Assembly: GCA_964391805.1 (NCBI GenBank)
Contig: CAYMNK010000002.1
Coordinates: forward strand, 155,869 to 219,868
Length of the DNA: 64,000 nt
DNA from: RUG14300 sp964391805
GTDB lineage: Bacteria > Bacillota > Clostridia > Christensenellales > CAG-1252
Reading direction: 5' to 3'
In this document: piece by piece, positions 25,164 through 33,417 of the stretch
Position numbering within the stretch: the stretch's first letter is position 1
How the letters are laid out: each line of letters begins with the position of its first letter
The notes under the pieces: generated by a model
The model's input: only the letters and a program-made list of their open reading frames with translations
Database searches by the model: none
Told to the model about the DNA's origin: nothing
Made by a program: the position numbers and the translations under genes

Positions 25164-26093
25164 ATGAATTTCGTTAAAACTGAAGGTTCGTTTGAATCAT
25201 CGTCAAAACTCGCTAATATCGTATATGCGAAGTATGTTCCTGTCGAGGGCGAAGTAAAGGCTGTAATGCAAATCGCTCACGGTATGGCTGAACATAAGGA
25301 AAGATATGAAAAATTTGCAGGGTTTCTTTGCTCTATAGGTGTTGCCGTATATATTAACGATCACCTCGGTCATGGCGGTAGTGTTAGCAATGAAAACGAA
25401 AAGGGTTATTTCGGTGAAAACGGTTACCGTACATTGATGGATGACTGTGCTCTCTTGACCGATATCGCTAAGGACGATTATCCTGCTATCCCCTACTTCA
25501 TTTTCGGTCACAGTATGGGCTCGTTTATCATTAGAAACTACCTTGTAAAATACGGCGATAATGTGGATGCCGCTATCATTTGCGGTACAGGTGGTGCAAA
25601 TCCCGCTGCAGGCTTGGGCATATCTATGTCAAAATTGGTCGCAAAGTTAAAAGGCGGTGATCATTATAGATCAATATTTATCAATAATCTTGCATTTGGC
25701 TCATATAACAAGAAATTCGAAGGCCGTACCGATTTCGATTGGCTGACCAAAGATAACGATATTGTCGATGCATATATTGCCGACGATGATTGCGGATTCC
25801 TGTTCACTATAAACGGTTTTATCGGTCTATTCTCCGCACTCAAGGATGCTAATAGTAAGGAAACCATAGAAAATACTCCTAATATTCCTATTATTTTCAT
25901 TGCCGGTCAAGACGATCCCGTGGGCAACTACGGCAAGGGTGTATTGAGCGTTTACGACAGTATGCTCAAGTCCGGGCATGATAAAGTCGATATGATACTA
26001 TATCCAAAAGCTCGACATGAGATTCTTAATGAAAGCGATACTGTAAATGATATCTATAGGGATATTGAAAACTTTATCAACTCTAACCTATAA
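25164..26093 (+). CDS. Alpha/beta hydrolase (serine aminopeptidase S33 / monoacylglycerol lipase-like)
   Basis: The 309-residue product has the alpha/beta hydrolase order. The oxyanion strand is MQIAHGMAEHKERY, the nucleophile elbow is GHSMGS (Ser near 117), and the acid is in IIFIAGQDDPVGNYG. The histidine is in LYPKARHEILNE. This is the Hydrolase_4 or S33-like group that includes monoacylglycerol lipases and lysophospholipases. No signal peptide is present, so it acts in the cytoplasm, probably on a lipid ester. GGAGG precedes the ATG. A weak hairpin (ATCCGCTT/AAGCGGAT) separates it from the radical SAM gene. Confidence 0.88.
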   Translation: MNFVKTEGSFESSSKLANIVYAKYVPVEGEVKAVMQIAHGMAEHKERYEKFAGFLCSIGVAVYINDHLGHGGSVSNENEKGYFGENGYRTLMDDCALLTDIAKDDYPAIPYFIFGHSMGSFIIRNYLVKYGDNVDAAIICGTGGANPAAGLGISMSKLVAKLKGGDHYRSIFINNLAFGSYNKKFEGRTDFDWLTKDNDIVDAYIADDDCGFLFTINGFIGLFSALKDANSKETIENTPNIPIIFIAGQDDPVGNYGKGVLSVYDSMLKSGHDKVDMILYPKARHEILNESDTVNDIYRDIENFINSNL

Positions 26094-26163
26094 ACAATTC
26101 AAATAATACAATAATTACTTAGGTATCCGCTTGTTATAAGCGGATATTTATTAACGGAGCAAA

Positions 26164-27051
26164 ATGAAAAGAATACACTTGATTAACGAATATATTAACG
26201 GAAATTACAAGGTGCAAATATATGACGACGGCACAAAAATTAAAACCACCGATGACGACGAATTTATTGCCGAATTCCCCGATTCTATGGATATGAAAAT
26301 CACAAATTATTGCGATATGAATTGTCCTATGTGCCACGAAAAATCAACGGTAGATGGTAAACATGCTCGATTGGATCATAAGTTTTTAAATACGCTAAGA
26401 GCCGGTACCGAATTGGCAATCGGCGGTGGTAATCCCCTATCGCATCCTGAATTAATTCCGTTTTTAAAAAGAATGAGAAAACAAGGAATCATTTGTAATG
26501 TTACCGTAAATGAAGTACATTTACTGAATAATAAGATATTAATTCAAAAGCTTTTGGATAGAAAATTAATTCACGGATTAGGCGTTTCTATAAACAAAGC
26601 GGAAAACGATACAATTCTGTTTGCCGTTAATAATCCTAATGTGGTTTTCCATTTCATCTTGGGTACACCGACAATGGATAAACTTAAACTATTCTATAAT
26701 AAAGACTTAAAAATACTATTGCTTGGATATAAAAAGTTTGGAAGAGGTGAAAGCTATTATACACCCGAAATAGACGAACGTATCAATCAAATCGCTCTAT
26801 CTCTTGACGAAATATTCGATGCATTCCAAGTTGTTAGTTTTGATAATCTTGCTCTCAAGCAGTTGGATATTAAAAATAAACTTCCCGAAGACGTATATGG
26901 CGAATGTTTTATGGGAGAGGACGGAGAATCTACAATGTATGTGGATTTGGTCGAAGAACAATTCGGATTATCGTCAACAGCAACGGAAAGATACCCGTTA
27001 CATGATGATATAGACAGTATGTTTACATTTATTAGGGATAACAGAAAATGA
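26164..27051 (+). CDS. Radical SAM protein
   Basis: The 295-residue product carries the radical SAM cluster motif as KITNYCDMNCPMCHEKS, with cysteines at residues 50, 54 and 57. The glycine-rich SAM site ELAIGGGNPLSHPEL follows. The remaining barrel is shorter and more divergent than in well-known families, and there is no SPASM or auxiliary cluster. One more cysteine lies in GECFMGEDG near residue 240. The substrate is unknown. Neighbours (hydrolase upstream, YccF on the other strand) give no pathway. The leader holds CGGAGC before the ATG, and a terminator follows. Confidence 0.82.
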   Translation: MKRIHLINEYINGNYKVQIYDDGTKIKTTDDDEFIAEFPDSMDMKITNYCDMNCPMCHEKSTVDGKHARLDHKFLNTLRAGTELAIGGGNPLSHPELIPFLKRMRKQGIICNVTVNEVHLLNNKILIQKLLDRKLIHGLGVSINKAENDTILFAVNNPNVVFHFILGTPTMDKLKLFYNKDLKILLLGYKKFGRGESYYTPEIDERINQIALSLDEIFDAFQVVSFDNLALKQLDIKNKLPEDVYGECFMGEDGESTMYVDLVEEQFGLSSTATERYPLHDDIDSMFTFIRDNRK

Positions 27052-27064
27052 GGTGATGACATAC

Positions 27065-27094
27065 AAAAAAATACCCTACACGGGGCATTTTTTT
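27065..27094 (+). terminator. Rho-independent terminator
   Basis: AAAAAT-x-CCC pairs with GGG-x-ATTTTT around a short loop, then seven T leading into GAGTGAAAAG. It follows the radical SAM gene. Confidence 0.65.
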
Positions 27095-27154
27095 GAGTGA
27101 AAAGATAATATTGAAAAGTGAAAAAATGTGGATTCTTTGATTAATATTTTATTA

Positions 27155-27540
27155 TATGGATTTAGATACCGACGCGATGCGTCGCCCTATCGGGTTCGAC
27201 TACGGTCAGTATGACATTTGATAGTGCAGTGGGTTCATAGTTTTTCGATCAGAATGACATTTGATGGTGTTCGTCCGCCGTCATACTGAGCGTAGCGTAA
27301 GCGAAGTCGAAATTCGAACAAAGTGAGAATCAAACGATGCAATCGTTTGGTATCTTGCGGACGATAAAGATAAGTCTTTATTGTTGTATCCGCTTTTTTA
27401 TAATTTTGATTAAGATACTGCGAGGCTGTGCCTCGCACTGCTACGCAGTTCGACTACGGGTTTCACCCTTCGCTCAGTACGACATTGATAGTGAAGTGCG
27501 TTCATAATGTTTTCGTTCAGTATGACATTAATGGTGTGGT
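27155..27540. repeat. Dispersed structured repeat block 8 with inverted module
   Basis: Three units are visible. The first is AGATACCGACGCgatGCGTCG with GGGTTCGACTACGG and TCAGTATGACATTTG. The second is the inverted TIR module at 27272-27363. The third is GATTAAGATACTGCGAGG with the stem GCGAGGctgtgCCTCGC, GGGTttcACCC and CGCTCAGTACGAC. Confidence 0.85.
27272..27363 (-). repeat. TIR-bounded repeat module, inverted
   Basis: CGTCCGC at 27272-27278 pairs with GCGGACG at 27357-27363. Read on the minus strand it has the same order as the plus-oriented copies: GATACCAAACGAttgcaTCGTTTGATT, TCTCACTTTGTTCGAATTT, TTCGACTTCGC and CGCTCAGTATGACGG. Confidence 0.8.
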
Positions 27541-27565
27541 GCTGTCGAGTGCATTGGTGGACGGA

Positions 27566-27602
27566 TAAAAACAAGGAGCTCGGTGTTGGTCGAACTCCTT
27601 GT
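27566..27602 (-). terminator. Terminator of the YccF gene
   Basis: ACAAGGAG and CTCCTTGT form a long stem with an inner CGA/TCG pairing. On the minus strand it is followed by TTTTT. Confidence 0.8.
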
Positions 27603-27640
27603 ATTTATACTATTATTATGTTTTATTGGTGTTTGCGTAA

Positions 27641-28003
27641 TTATGCTTTCTTGATGTTTGAACCAAAGGGCATGAATGATAATTTTGCAAACTTCATACA
27701 TTGCTTACCGAAGGGAATTCCCAAAATGGTGATGAACCATAAAAGTCCAGCAAAGAAGAATCCGATTGCTAATTCTAATCCACCGAATATGATCCAAAGT
27801 ATGTTTGCTACGGGATGTGAATTAAAATCTGTAGTTACATCTTTCCCAAAGGGCCACATTATAAGTTTACCGAGTTTAAAACATTGTTTGCCCAGAGGAA
27901 TACCTATAATTGTAATACACCAAAAAATTCCAAGAATGAAATAAGCTAATCCTGTCCAAAATCCGGTGAGCAAGAACCATAAAATGTTACCAACTGTTTT
28001 CAT
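27641..28003 (-). CDS. YccF-family membrane protein
   Basis: The 120-residue product contains two tandem YccF units, each with hydrophobic helices followed by IPLGKQCFKLGKLIMWPFG or IPFGKQCMKFAKLSFMPFG. The first spans about residues 1-54 and the second about 62-117. YccF proteins are small inner membrane proteins of unknown function with exactly this duplicated plan. The gene stands alone, has its own terminator and is flanked by structured repeats on its downstream side. Confidence 0.9.
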   Translation of the reverse strand: MKTVGNILWFLLTGFWTGLAYFILGIFWCITIIGIPLGKQCFKLGKLIMWPFGKDVTTDFNSHPVANILWIIFGGLELAIGFFFAGLLWFITILGIPFGKQCMKFAKLSFMPFGSNIKKA

Positions 28004-28122
28004 ATTTAATCTCCTCTTTATAAAGTTATATCATTCATCGAATAATACATTTTTATTTTACAATATTCGTTTGTATCGTGTCAATACTAATTAAAAACTT
28101 TTTAATGATTATTTTAAAATTA

Positions 28123-28911
28123 TTAGCAATAACCGTTCTTGCCTCTTATGCTAACTACTCCCGAAGATAATGCACATAGTTCGCCATCTATTTCGACAAA
28201 AAGACGATAATGCTCGTCAATGTCTTTGGCAATTCCATTTATTTCTTCTCCATTATATTCGAAAAAAACTTCCTTACCTATATTAATGCATTTTTGACGA
28301 TATATTGGGAAAGTATTGTCAAATCTATCGCTAAATATTAAATTCAACTGTTCAATAACAGTTGCAGATAATAAATCAATATCATATTTATCATTCGTTT
28401 CAATAAAAAGAGAAGATGCGATGTTTTTAAGTTCGCCCGTAAATGCTTTAGCGGGTGTATTAACATTGATTCCTATTCCCACCACTATAAACGGCGATTT
28501 TGTATTAACTACACTTGATTCTGTAAGGATACCACATATTTTTTTACCGTTTAACACAATATCATTCACCCATTTAATACCGGTATCTATTCCCGTAACA
28601 TCGATAATTGCCTTGTATACGGCTACGGCAATCTGTGGAGTAATACTCGATAATACTACATCTACATCGGGACGATAAAGATAGGAAAGATATATTCCAC
28701 CGCTTGACGGGGAATGAAATGTCTTACCCTTTCGCCCTTTACCCGCCAATTGAGTGCGTGCAATTACTACGGTACCGCTTTTCGCGCCGTTATTTGCCAA
28801 TTCTCTCAAGTAATCGTTAGTTGACGTAACGGTATTTAGATATATGATTGGATTATCAGTTCCGTCACATATTAATTTTTTTATTTTTCTTGCTTTTAGT
28901 TTTGAACTCAT
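28123..28911 (-). CDS. birA: Biotin--[biotin carboxyl-carrier protein] ligase
   Basis: The 262-residue product is a BirA catalytic module. AGKGRKGKTFHSP is the biotinyl-AMP loop (usually GRGRRGR), KWVNDIVLNGKKICGIL is the biotin site, and GIGINVN is also conserved. A short C-terminal SH3-like domain with VVSIRG follows. There is no N-terminal helix-turn-helix, so it is a monofunctional enzyme and not a repressor. Its likely target is the biotin carrier protein encoded at 30685-31065, about 1.8 kb away in the same direction but separated by repeats and a terminator. Confidence 0.93.
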   Translation of the reverse strand: MSSKLKARKIKKLICDGTDNPIIYLNTVTSTNDYLRELANNGAKSGTVVIARTQLAGKGRKGKTFHSPSSGGIYLSYLYRPDVDVVLSSITPQIAVAVYKAIIDVTGIDTGIKWVNDIVLNGKKICGILTESSVVNTKSPFIVVGIGINVNTPAKAFTGELKNIASSLFIETNDKYDIDLLSATVIEQLNLIFSDRFDNTFPIYRQKCINIGKEVFFEYNGEEINGIAKDIDEHYRLFVEIDGELCALSSGVVSIRGKNGYC

Positions 28912-28939
28912 ATTATTGTGTTTTTTAAGCTTTAAAAAG

Positions 28940-29290
28940 TTGTGGATGCAGATACCGACGCTTTGCGTCGCCCTGAGTGTTCGACTACAGACTTCGCCTT
29001 CCGCTCAGTAGGACATAGATGGTACTTGTTGTCGTATTTATCAAAGATTTCTGCTTTTACTATACTATTATAACATGGAATCAGATACCGATGCTAAGCA
29101 TCGCCCTGCGGGTTCGACTACAAACTTGCTCAGTAGGACATTTAAGGGCATTCCTCAGCCGTCCAAGATACTGCTCGGTTACACCTCGCACTGCTTCGCA
29201 GTTCGACTCCGCTAACGCTACGCTCAGTATGACGGGACGGTAATCAGTATGACGGCGGACGAAAGTTACTCAGAATGACATGATTAGTCG
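28940..29290 (+). repeat. Dispersed structured repeat block 9
   Basis: It contains AGATACCGACGCtttGCGTCG with TTCGACTACAGACTTCG and CGCTCAGTAGGACA, then AGATACCGATGCtaaGCATCG with GGGTTCGACTAC. A third unit has GATACTGCTCGGTTACACC with CTGCttcGCAG, CGCTCAGTATGACGGGACG and CAGTATGACGGCGGACG. The GATGC/GCATC stem is a compensated form of GACGC/GCGTC. Confidence 0.85.
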
Positions 29291-29338
29291 CTTGCATTTG
29301 TATTAATATGGATGAATGATAGACTTATGACAAAATTA

Positions 29339-29424
29339 GTGCAAAATTTAAAAGACGGGCGAAAAATAAATTTTGGCGGGCGATTACTAATCGCCCCTAC
29401 ACGCCTGTCACATATTGTTGCCAC
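29339..29424 (+). repeat. Second dispersed hairpin repeat, copy C
   Basis: It begins GTGCAAAATTTAAAAG, with a degenerate first stem, then GGGCGATTactAATCGCCC and CACATATTGTTGCC. The stem differs from copies A and B at paired positions. Confidence 0.8.
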
Positions 29425-29455
29425 TTTGCGAGTTTTATGTGGAAAGTGCTTTCTA

Positions 29456-29490
29456 TTAAAAACGGCGAATTCAATAAGAACTCGCCGTTA
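29456..29490 (-). terminator. Terminator of the decarboxylase operon
   Basis: On the minus strand AACGGCGA pairs with TCGCCGTT around a 13-base loop, followed by TTTTT. It lies just beyond the beta-subunit stop. Confidence 0.85.
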
Positions 29491-29503
29491 AATAATTGTT
29501 ATA

Positions 29504-30673
29504 TTAACCGAAAATGGCAAGTAGGAAACCTGCGGCTACCGCACTACCGATAACACCTGCAACGTTAGGTCCCATTGCATGCATCAATAGATAGTTATCG
29601 GGATTAGCTTTCTTACCCTCGATGTGCGATACACGTGCTGCCATAGGAACAGCGGAAACACCTGCACTACCGATGAGAGGATTAACCTTACCTTTTGTGA
29701 TCTTACAAAGAAGTTTACCGAATAATACACCGCCGGCTGTTGCTATACTAAATGCAAACAAACCAAGTATGATTATTTCAATCGTCTTGATGTCTAAGAA
29801 CGTGGAATAGTGAGCGGTTGCACCGACCGATATACCTAAGAACAACGTAACGATATTCATCAATGCATTTTGTGCAGTATCGGATAGACGAGCTGTAACA
29901 CCGGTTTCTTTTAACAAATTACCGAACATCAAGCAACCGAGTAAGGCTGCAACTGATGGTAAAAGAATAGATGTAATGACGGTAACGATAATCGGGAATA
30001 AAATCTTTTCAATCTTAGATACGTTTCTCGATTGTTCCATCTTGATGGTTCTTTCTTTTTCGGTGGTTAGAGCCTTCATAATCGGAGGTTGAATCATAGG
30101 AATCAATGCCATATACGAATATGCGGCAATTGCGATAGGTCCTAATAATTCGGGTGCTAATTCCTTGGTTAGGAAGATTGCGGTAGGACCGTCTGCACCA
30201 CCGATGATAGCGATGGCTGCGGCTTGGTTACCGCTAAATCCTAATGCGATAGCAACAATCAATGCAACAAATACACCGAGTTGTGCCGCTGCACCGAGAA
30301 TAAGGCTCTTGGGGTTAGCAAGCATTGGTCCGAAGTCGGTCATTGCACCTACACCGATAAATATCAAACAAGGGAATACACCTGTCTTTACACCTATGTA
30401 GAAGATATCAAGTAATCGTCCGCTTTGCAATACTGCAAGATAATCTATCTCGCCCTTGCTTGCCCAAAGTTCGGGAGTGAATAGCGTAACACCGGGAAGA
30501 TTTGTCAATAACATACCGAAGGCGATACCGACCAAAAGCAACGGCTCAAACTGCTTGGCTATAGCCAAGTAAAACAGCACTGCCGCTATAACTAACATTA
30601 CAATTTGTCTCCAATCTATACTTACGAATCCGGTGGATTCCCATAAACTGGAAAATACTTCTCCTATATTCAT
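29504..30673 (-). CDS. oadB: Sodium-translocating decarboxylase beta subunit
   Basis: The 389-residue product is a very hydrophobic protein matching OadB/MmdB/GcdB. Key parts are LIFIGVGAMTDFGPMLANP, AIIGGADGPTAIFLT (the sodium and proton site region), PIMKALTTEKER and GAGVSAVPMAARV-like C-terminal sequence. It removes the carboxyl group from biotin and couples this to export of two sodium ions. It is the last gene of a four-gene operon with the carboxyltransferase, the gamma-like subunit and the biotin carrier. A terminator follows. Confidence 0.95.
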   Translation of the reverse strand: MNIGEVFSSLWESTGFVSIDWRQIVMLVIAAVLFYLAIAKQFEPLLLVGIAFGMLLTNLPGVTLFTPELWASKGEIDYLAVLQSGRLLDIFYIGVKTGVFPCLIFIGVGAMTDFGPMLANPKSLILGAAAQLGVFVALIVAIALGFSGNQAAAIAIIGGADGPTAIFLTKELAPELLGPIAIAAYSYMALIPMIQPPIMKALTTEKERTIKMEQSRNVSKIEKILFPIIVTVITSILLPSVAALLGCLMFGNLLKETGVTARLSDTAQNALMNIVTLFLGISVGATAHYSTFLDIKTIEIIILGLFAFSIATAGGVLFGKLLCKITKGKVNPLIGSAGVSAVPMAARVSHIEGKKANPDNYLLMHAMGPNVAGVIGSAVAAGFLLAIFG

Positions 30674-30684
30674 GTCACCACTCC

Positions 30685-31065
30685 TTATTTAAGATTGCAC
30701 AAAGGTGTGCCGGATTGGATATTTTGTCCTTTTGTTACCAAGATAGCGGAAATGGTAGCATCTCTATCGAGTGTTACGTCATTTTCCATTTTCATACTCT
30801 CCACTACGAACAATACGTCGCCTGCTTTATAACTCTTACCGACTTCGCACTTGATCTGCACGATCATTCCGGGTAAAGGTGAATTGAAAGCATCACCGCC
30901 TGCAACAGGTGCTGAAGGTTGAACAGGAGCCGATACGGGTGTAGCAACGGGAGCTACAACGGGTTGAACGGGTTGAGCAGCTTCGTATTCCGATTCGATC
31001 ATCGCTTCGCCTTTTTCTACAACTACTTCATATACTTTATTATTTAATGTAATCTTATATTTCAT
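30685..31065 (-). CDS. Biotin carrier protein of the sodium-pumping decarboxylase
   Basis: The 126-residue product has a short N-terminal beta region, then a flexible linker of repeated Ala, Pro and Val (about residues 30-56). The biotinyl domain follows, with the target lysine at residue 92 in VESMKMEND. Biotin attached here shuttles CO2 from the carboxyltransferase to the membrane subunit. The linker gives the reach needed for this. It lies 11 bases upstream of the beta-subunit gene. In some relatives this domain is fused to the alpha subunit; here it is separate, as in glutaconyl-CoA or methylmalonyl-CoA decarboxylases. Confidence 0.95.
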   Translation of the reverse strand: MKYKITLNNKVYEVVVEKGEAMIESEYEAAQPVQPVVAPVATPVSAPVQPSAPVAGGDAFNSPLPGMIVQIKCEVGKSYKAGDVLFVVESMKMENDVTLDRDATISAILVTKGQNIQSGTPLCNLK

Positions 31066-31070
31066 AACAC

Positions 31071-31811
31071 TTACTCCTTGTCCGATTCATCGGTAACGTC
31101 CTTGATGGACTTAAATCTTAATGTATTTAACGGCTCACCTAATTGATCCGCAACAATTGCCATAATCATAGCGGCATCTCTGTCGCTAACGTTTTCAAGC
31201 ACAAGATCGCCAGCAGTACCCTTAGCGGGCTTAGCGTCGGCTTTAGTTTCTTCTATCAAGTCAGCACTCTCATCTTTCTTATGGGATGCTTTCTCGGAAA
31301 TCTTTTCGACACAAACACCCAATAGTTTGATGATGCCCATTAGGACACATAATACTACAAGAGTGATACAGAAACCTATCAATGCATATAAGCATACCGA
31401 ACCGATTTTGGGACTGTATGCAAATGTAGCACTATCGAGATTGAGATAAGCATATTCGGACGACTTACCCTCTGTAGTGTATTTAAGGTCAAGTCTACTG
31501 TTTATAAAACTGTTATCCGTATAGGTACAACTGCCTTCGGATATCTTAGCCTCGGCATTCGCTACATAGACACTCGGATCGGCTTTGATGATTTCAAGAA
31601 GTTGAGCGGTAGTTTGGTTTTCGCTCGCATTCGGATTGAATTTATATATACCGAACGAACCGTTTGAAACCGCGAGAACCTCGATTCCGCCGTCCTCAGT
31701 CTCTTTATAATAATAACCGTTAACGCTCTCGGTGGATTCTCCGCATGCCACCAATAAGAGCGTAAACACTGCTATCATTATACATAAAATAATTTTGGAT
31801 AGCTTTTTCAT
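31071..31811 (-). CDS. OadG-like subunit with lipoprotein extension
   Basis: The 246-residue product is unusual. It starts with a lipoprotein signal (LLLVACGES, Cys at 23) and then has an extracellular domain of about 110 residues. One transmembrane helix follows at about 138-165. The cytoplasmic tail has a linker and ends IVADQLGEPLNTLRFKSIK, which matches the C-terminal region of OadG-type gamma subunits. Ordinary gamma subunits are about 80-110 residues with a single N-terminal helix. These subunits hold the pump together and contact the carboxyltransferase. The gene order with oadA just upstream and the biotin carrier six bases downstream supports the role. Confidence 0.8.
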   Translation of the reverse strand: MKKLSKIILCIMIAVFTLLLVACGESTESVNGYYYKETEDGGIEVLAVSNGSFGIYKFNPNASENQTTAQLLEIIKADPSVYVANAEAKISEGSCTYTDNSFINSRLDLKYTTEGKSSEYAYLNLDSATFAYSPKIGSVCLYALIGFCITLVVLCVLMGIIKLLGVCVEKISEKASHKKDESADLIEETKADAKPAKGTAGDLVLENVSDRDAAMIMAIVADQLGEPLNTLRFKSIKDVTDESDKE

Positions 31812-31813
31812 TA

Positions 31814-33196
31814 TTAATCCTCACAAACACTTATTGAATATTTAACATGTTTACATCTTGCTTCCTTACGAGCTTCGAAGAAATTCTCCGCTTGTTGAGG
31901 GAACGCAATGTAACTTAACACGTCCTCTATACTTTCTGCCTTATCACCTAACTCGAGTTTTGTCTTCTCAACGATAGGCTCTAAAGTATCGGCAAATCTA
32001 CCTTGAACGCAAGATTCGCCACTGAGTGCCTTAGCACGCAACTCCTCGTTCACCTTGCCCGGGGCTTTGCCGTATTCGCCTCTTAGATATGCTTTAACTT
32101 CCTTGGATATTATTTTGTAGCGTTCGCCTTGAAGTACGTTAGTTACCGCTTGAACGCCTACCATTTGACTCATAGGAGTTACCAATGGAGGATAACCTAA
32201 GTCTTCACGTACTCTGGGGGTTTCTAATAAAACTTCATCAAATCTATCCATAGCGTTTTGTGCTCTAAGTTGAGCAATAAGGTTGGATAACATACCGCCA
32301 GGAATCTTGTAGTTCAATGCATTGGTGTCTGTTGATAATACCTTAGGAATCAATAGTCCGTTTTGAACGTATTCTTCCTTGATCGGCATGAAGAAATCGT
32401 TAACCTCTTTAAGAACGGATGTGTTGAGATTACCTAAATCATATCCCATTTGTCCTAAAGCATATGCCATAGTTTCGGTTGCGGGTTGTGAAGTACCGCC
32501 CGAGAAGCAACTTGATGCGGTATCGATTACGTCGACACCTGCTTCTACTGCCTTAAGTGCGGTCATATACGCCAAACCGGTCGTACAGTGGGTATGCAAT
32601 ATAACAGGCATATCAACTTTATCCTTGATTGCATGGATTAGATCATATGCTTCTTGAGGTCCCATAACACCTGCCATATCCTTAACGCATATGGTTTGAC
32701 AACCCATCTTTTTCATCTCTAACGACATGTTTGCAAAAGATTCGAGGTTGTGTACAGGGCTTTGTGTGTAGGAAATAGCACCCGATGCGATACCGCCCGC
32801 ATTTACGGTGGTCTCTACCGCAAGTTTAATATTACGCAAATCGTTCAATGCGTCGAATATTCTAATAATATCCATACCGTTGGCAATACTGCGTTCGATG
32901 AACATCTTAACAAAATCATCGGGATAGTGCTTATATCCTAAAACGTTTTGTCCGCGTAAAAGCATTTGTAATTTTGTATTGGGTACCGCCTCACGTATTT
33001 TACGAAGTCTTTCCCATGGATCTTCATTCAAATAACGTAAGCAACTGTCAAAGGTTGCTCCACCCCAACATTCCAATGAATAGTAACCGGCTTTATCCAT
33101 GGTGGGTAAAATATCCTTAAACTTCTCAAAGGGCAGTCTGGTGGCAATCAACGATTGATTGGCATCTCTTAAAACAGTTTCTGTAAATCCTATCAT
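31814..33196 (-). CDS. oadA: Carboxyltransferase subunit of a sodium-pumping decarboxylase (OadA-like)
   Basis: The 460-residue product matches the carboxyltransferase domain of oxaloacetate decarboxylase and pyruvate carboxylase. It has FTETVLRDANQSLIATR, the pyruvate-site LLRGQNVLGY, the metal-ligand lysine in CVKDMAGVM, and VILHTHCTTGLAY. It lacks the C-terminal biotin domain, which is encoded separately downstream. The enzyme moves CO2 from oxaloacetate to biotin; without a biochemical test pyruvate carboxylase subunit B is a possible alternative, but the beta-subunit gene in the operon points to the sodium pump. It is the first gene of the operon. Confidence 0.93.
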   Translation of the reverse strand: MIGFTETVLRDANQSLIATRLPFEKFKDILPTMDKAGYYSLECWGGATFDSCLRYLNEDPWERLRKIREAVPNTKLQMLLRGQNVLGYKHYPDDFVKMFIERSIANGMDIIRIFDALNDLRNIKLAVETTVNAGGIASGAISYTQSPVHNLESFANMSLEMKKMGCQTICVKDMAGVMGPQEAYDLIHAIKDKVDMPVILHTHCTTGLAYMTALKAVEAGVDVIDTASSCFSGGTSQPATETMAYALGQMGYDLGNLNTSVLKEVNDFFMPIKEEYVQNGLLIPKVLSTDTNALNYKIPGGMLSNLIAQLRAQNAMDRFDEVLLETPRVREDLGYPPLVTPMSQMVGVQAVTNVLQGERYKIISKEVKAYLRGEYGKAPGKVNEELRAKALSGESCVQGRFADTLEPIVEKTKLELGDKAESIEDVLSYIAFPQQAENFFEARKEARCKHVKYSISVCED

Positions 33197-33349
33197 GTCC
33201 TACTCCTTTTATGTATTTTTAAATCTATTTGTTACACTTATATACGGATAACCACATATTACCCATTATAATCATATTATATCACTGTTTTCGCAATATA
33301 GTAAACTAATTTCAAATCTTTATTTTATTAATTTTCGAAATTTTATTAC

Positions 33350-33389
33350 AAAAAAGGCAAGTCATCTTTACAATTGACGGCTCGCCTTT
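33350..33389 (-). terminator. Terminator of the VanZ-like gene
   Basis: On the minus strand AAAGGCGAGCCGTC pairs with GATGACTTGCCTTT, with three G-U pairs, followed by TTTTTT. Confidence 0.85.
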
Positions 33390-33417
33390 AATTAATGTAA
33401 TCCTTTTATTTACTTTT

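Noticed and set aside
27507..27944. 145-codon plus-strand frame over the YccF gene
   Set aside because: It is antisense to a recognised YccF gene and its terminator, so it is a shadow.
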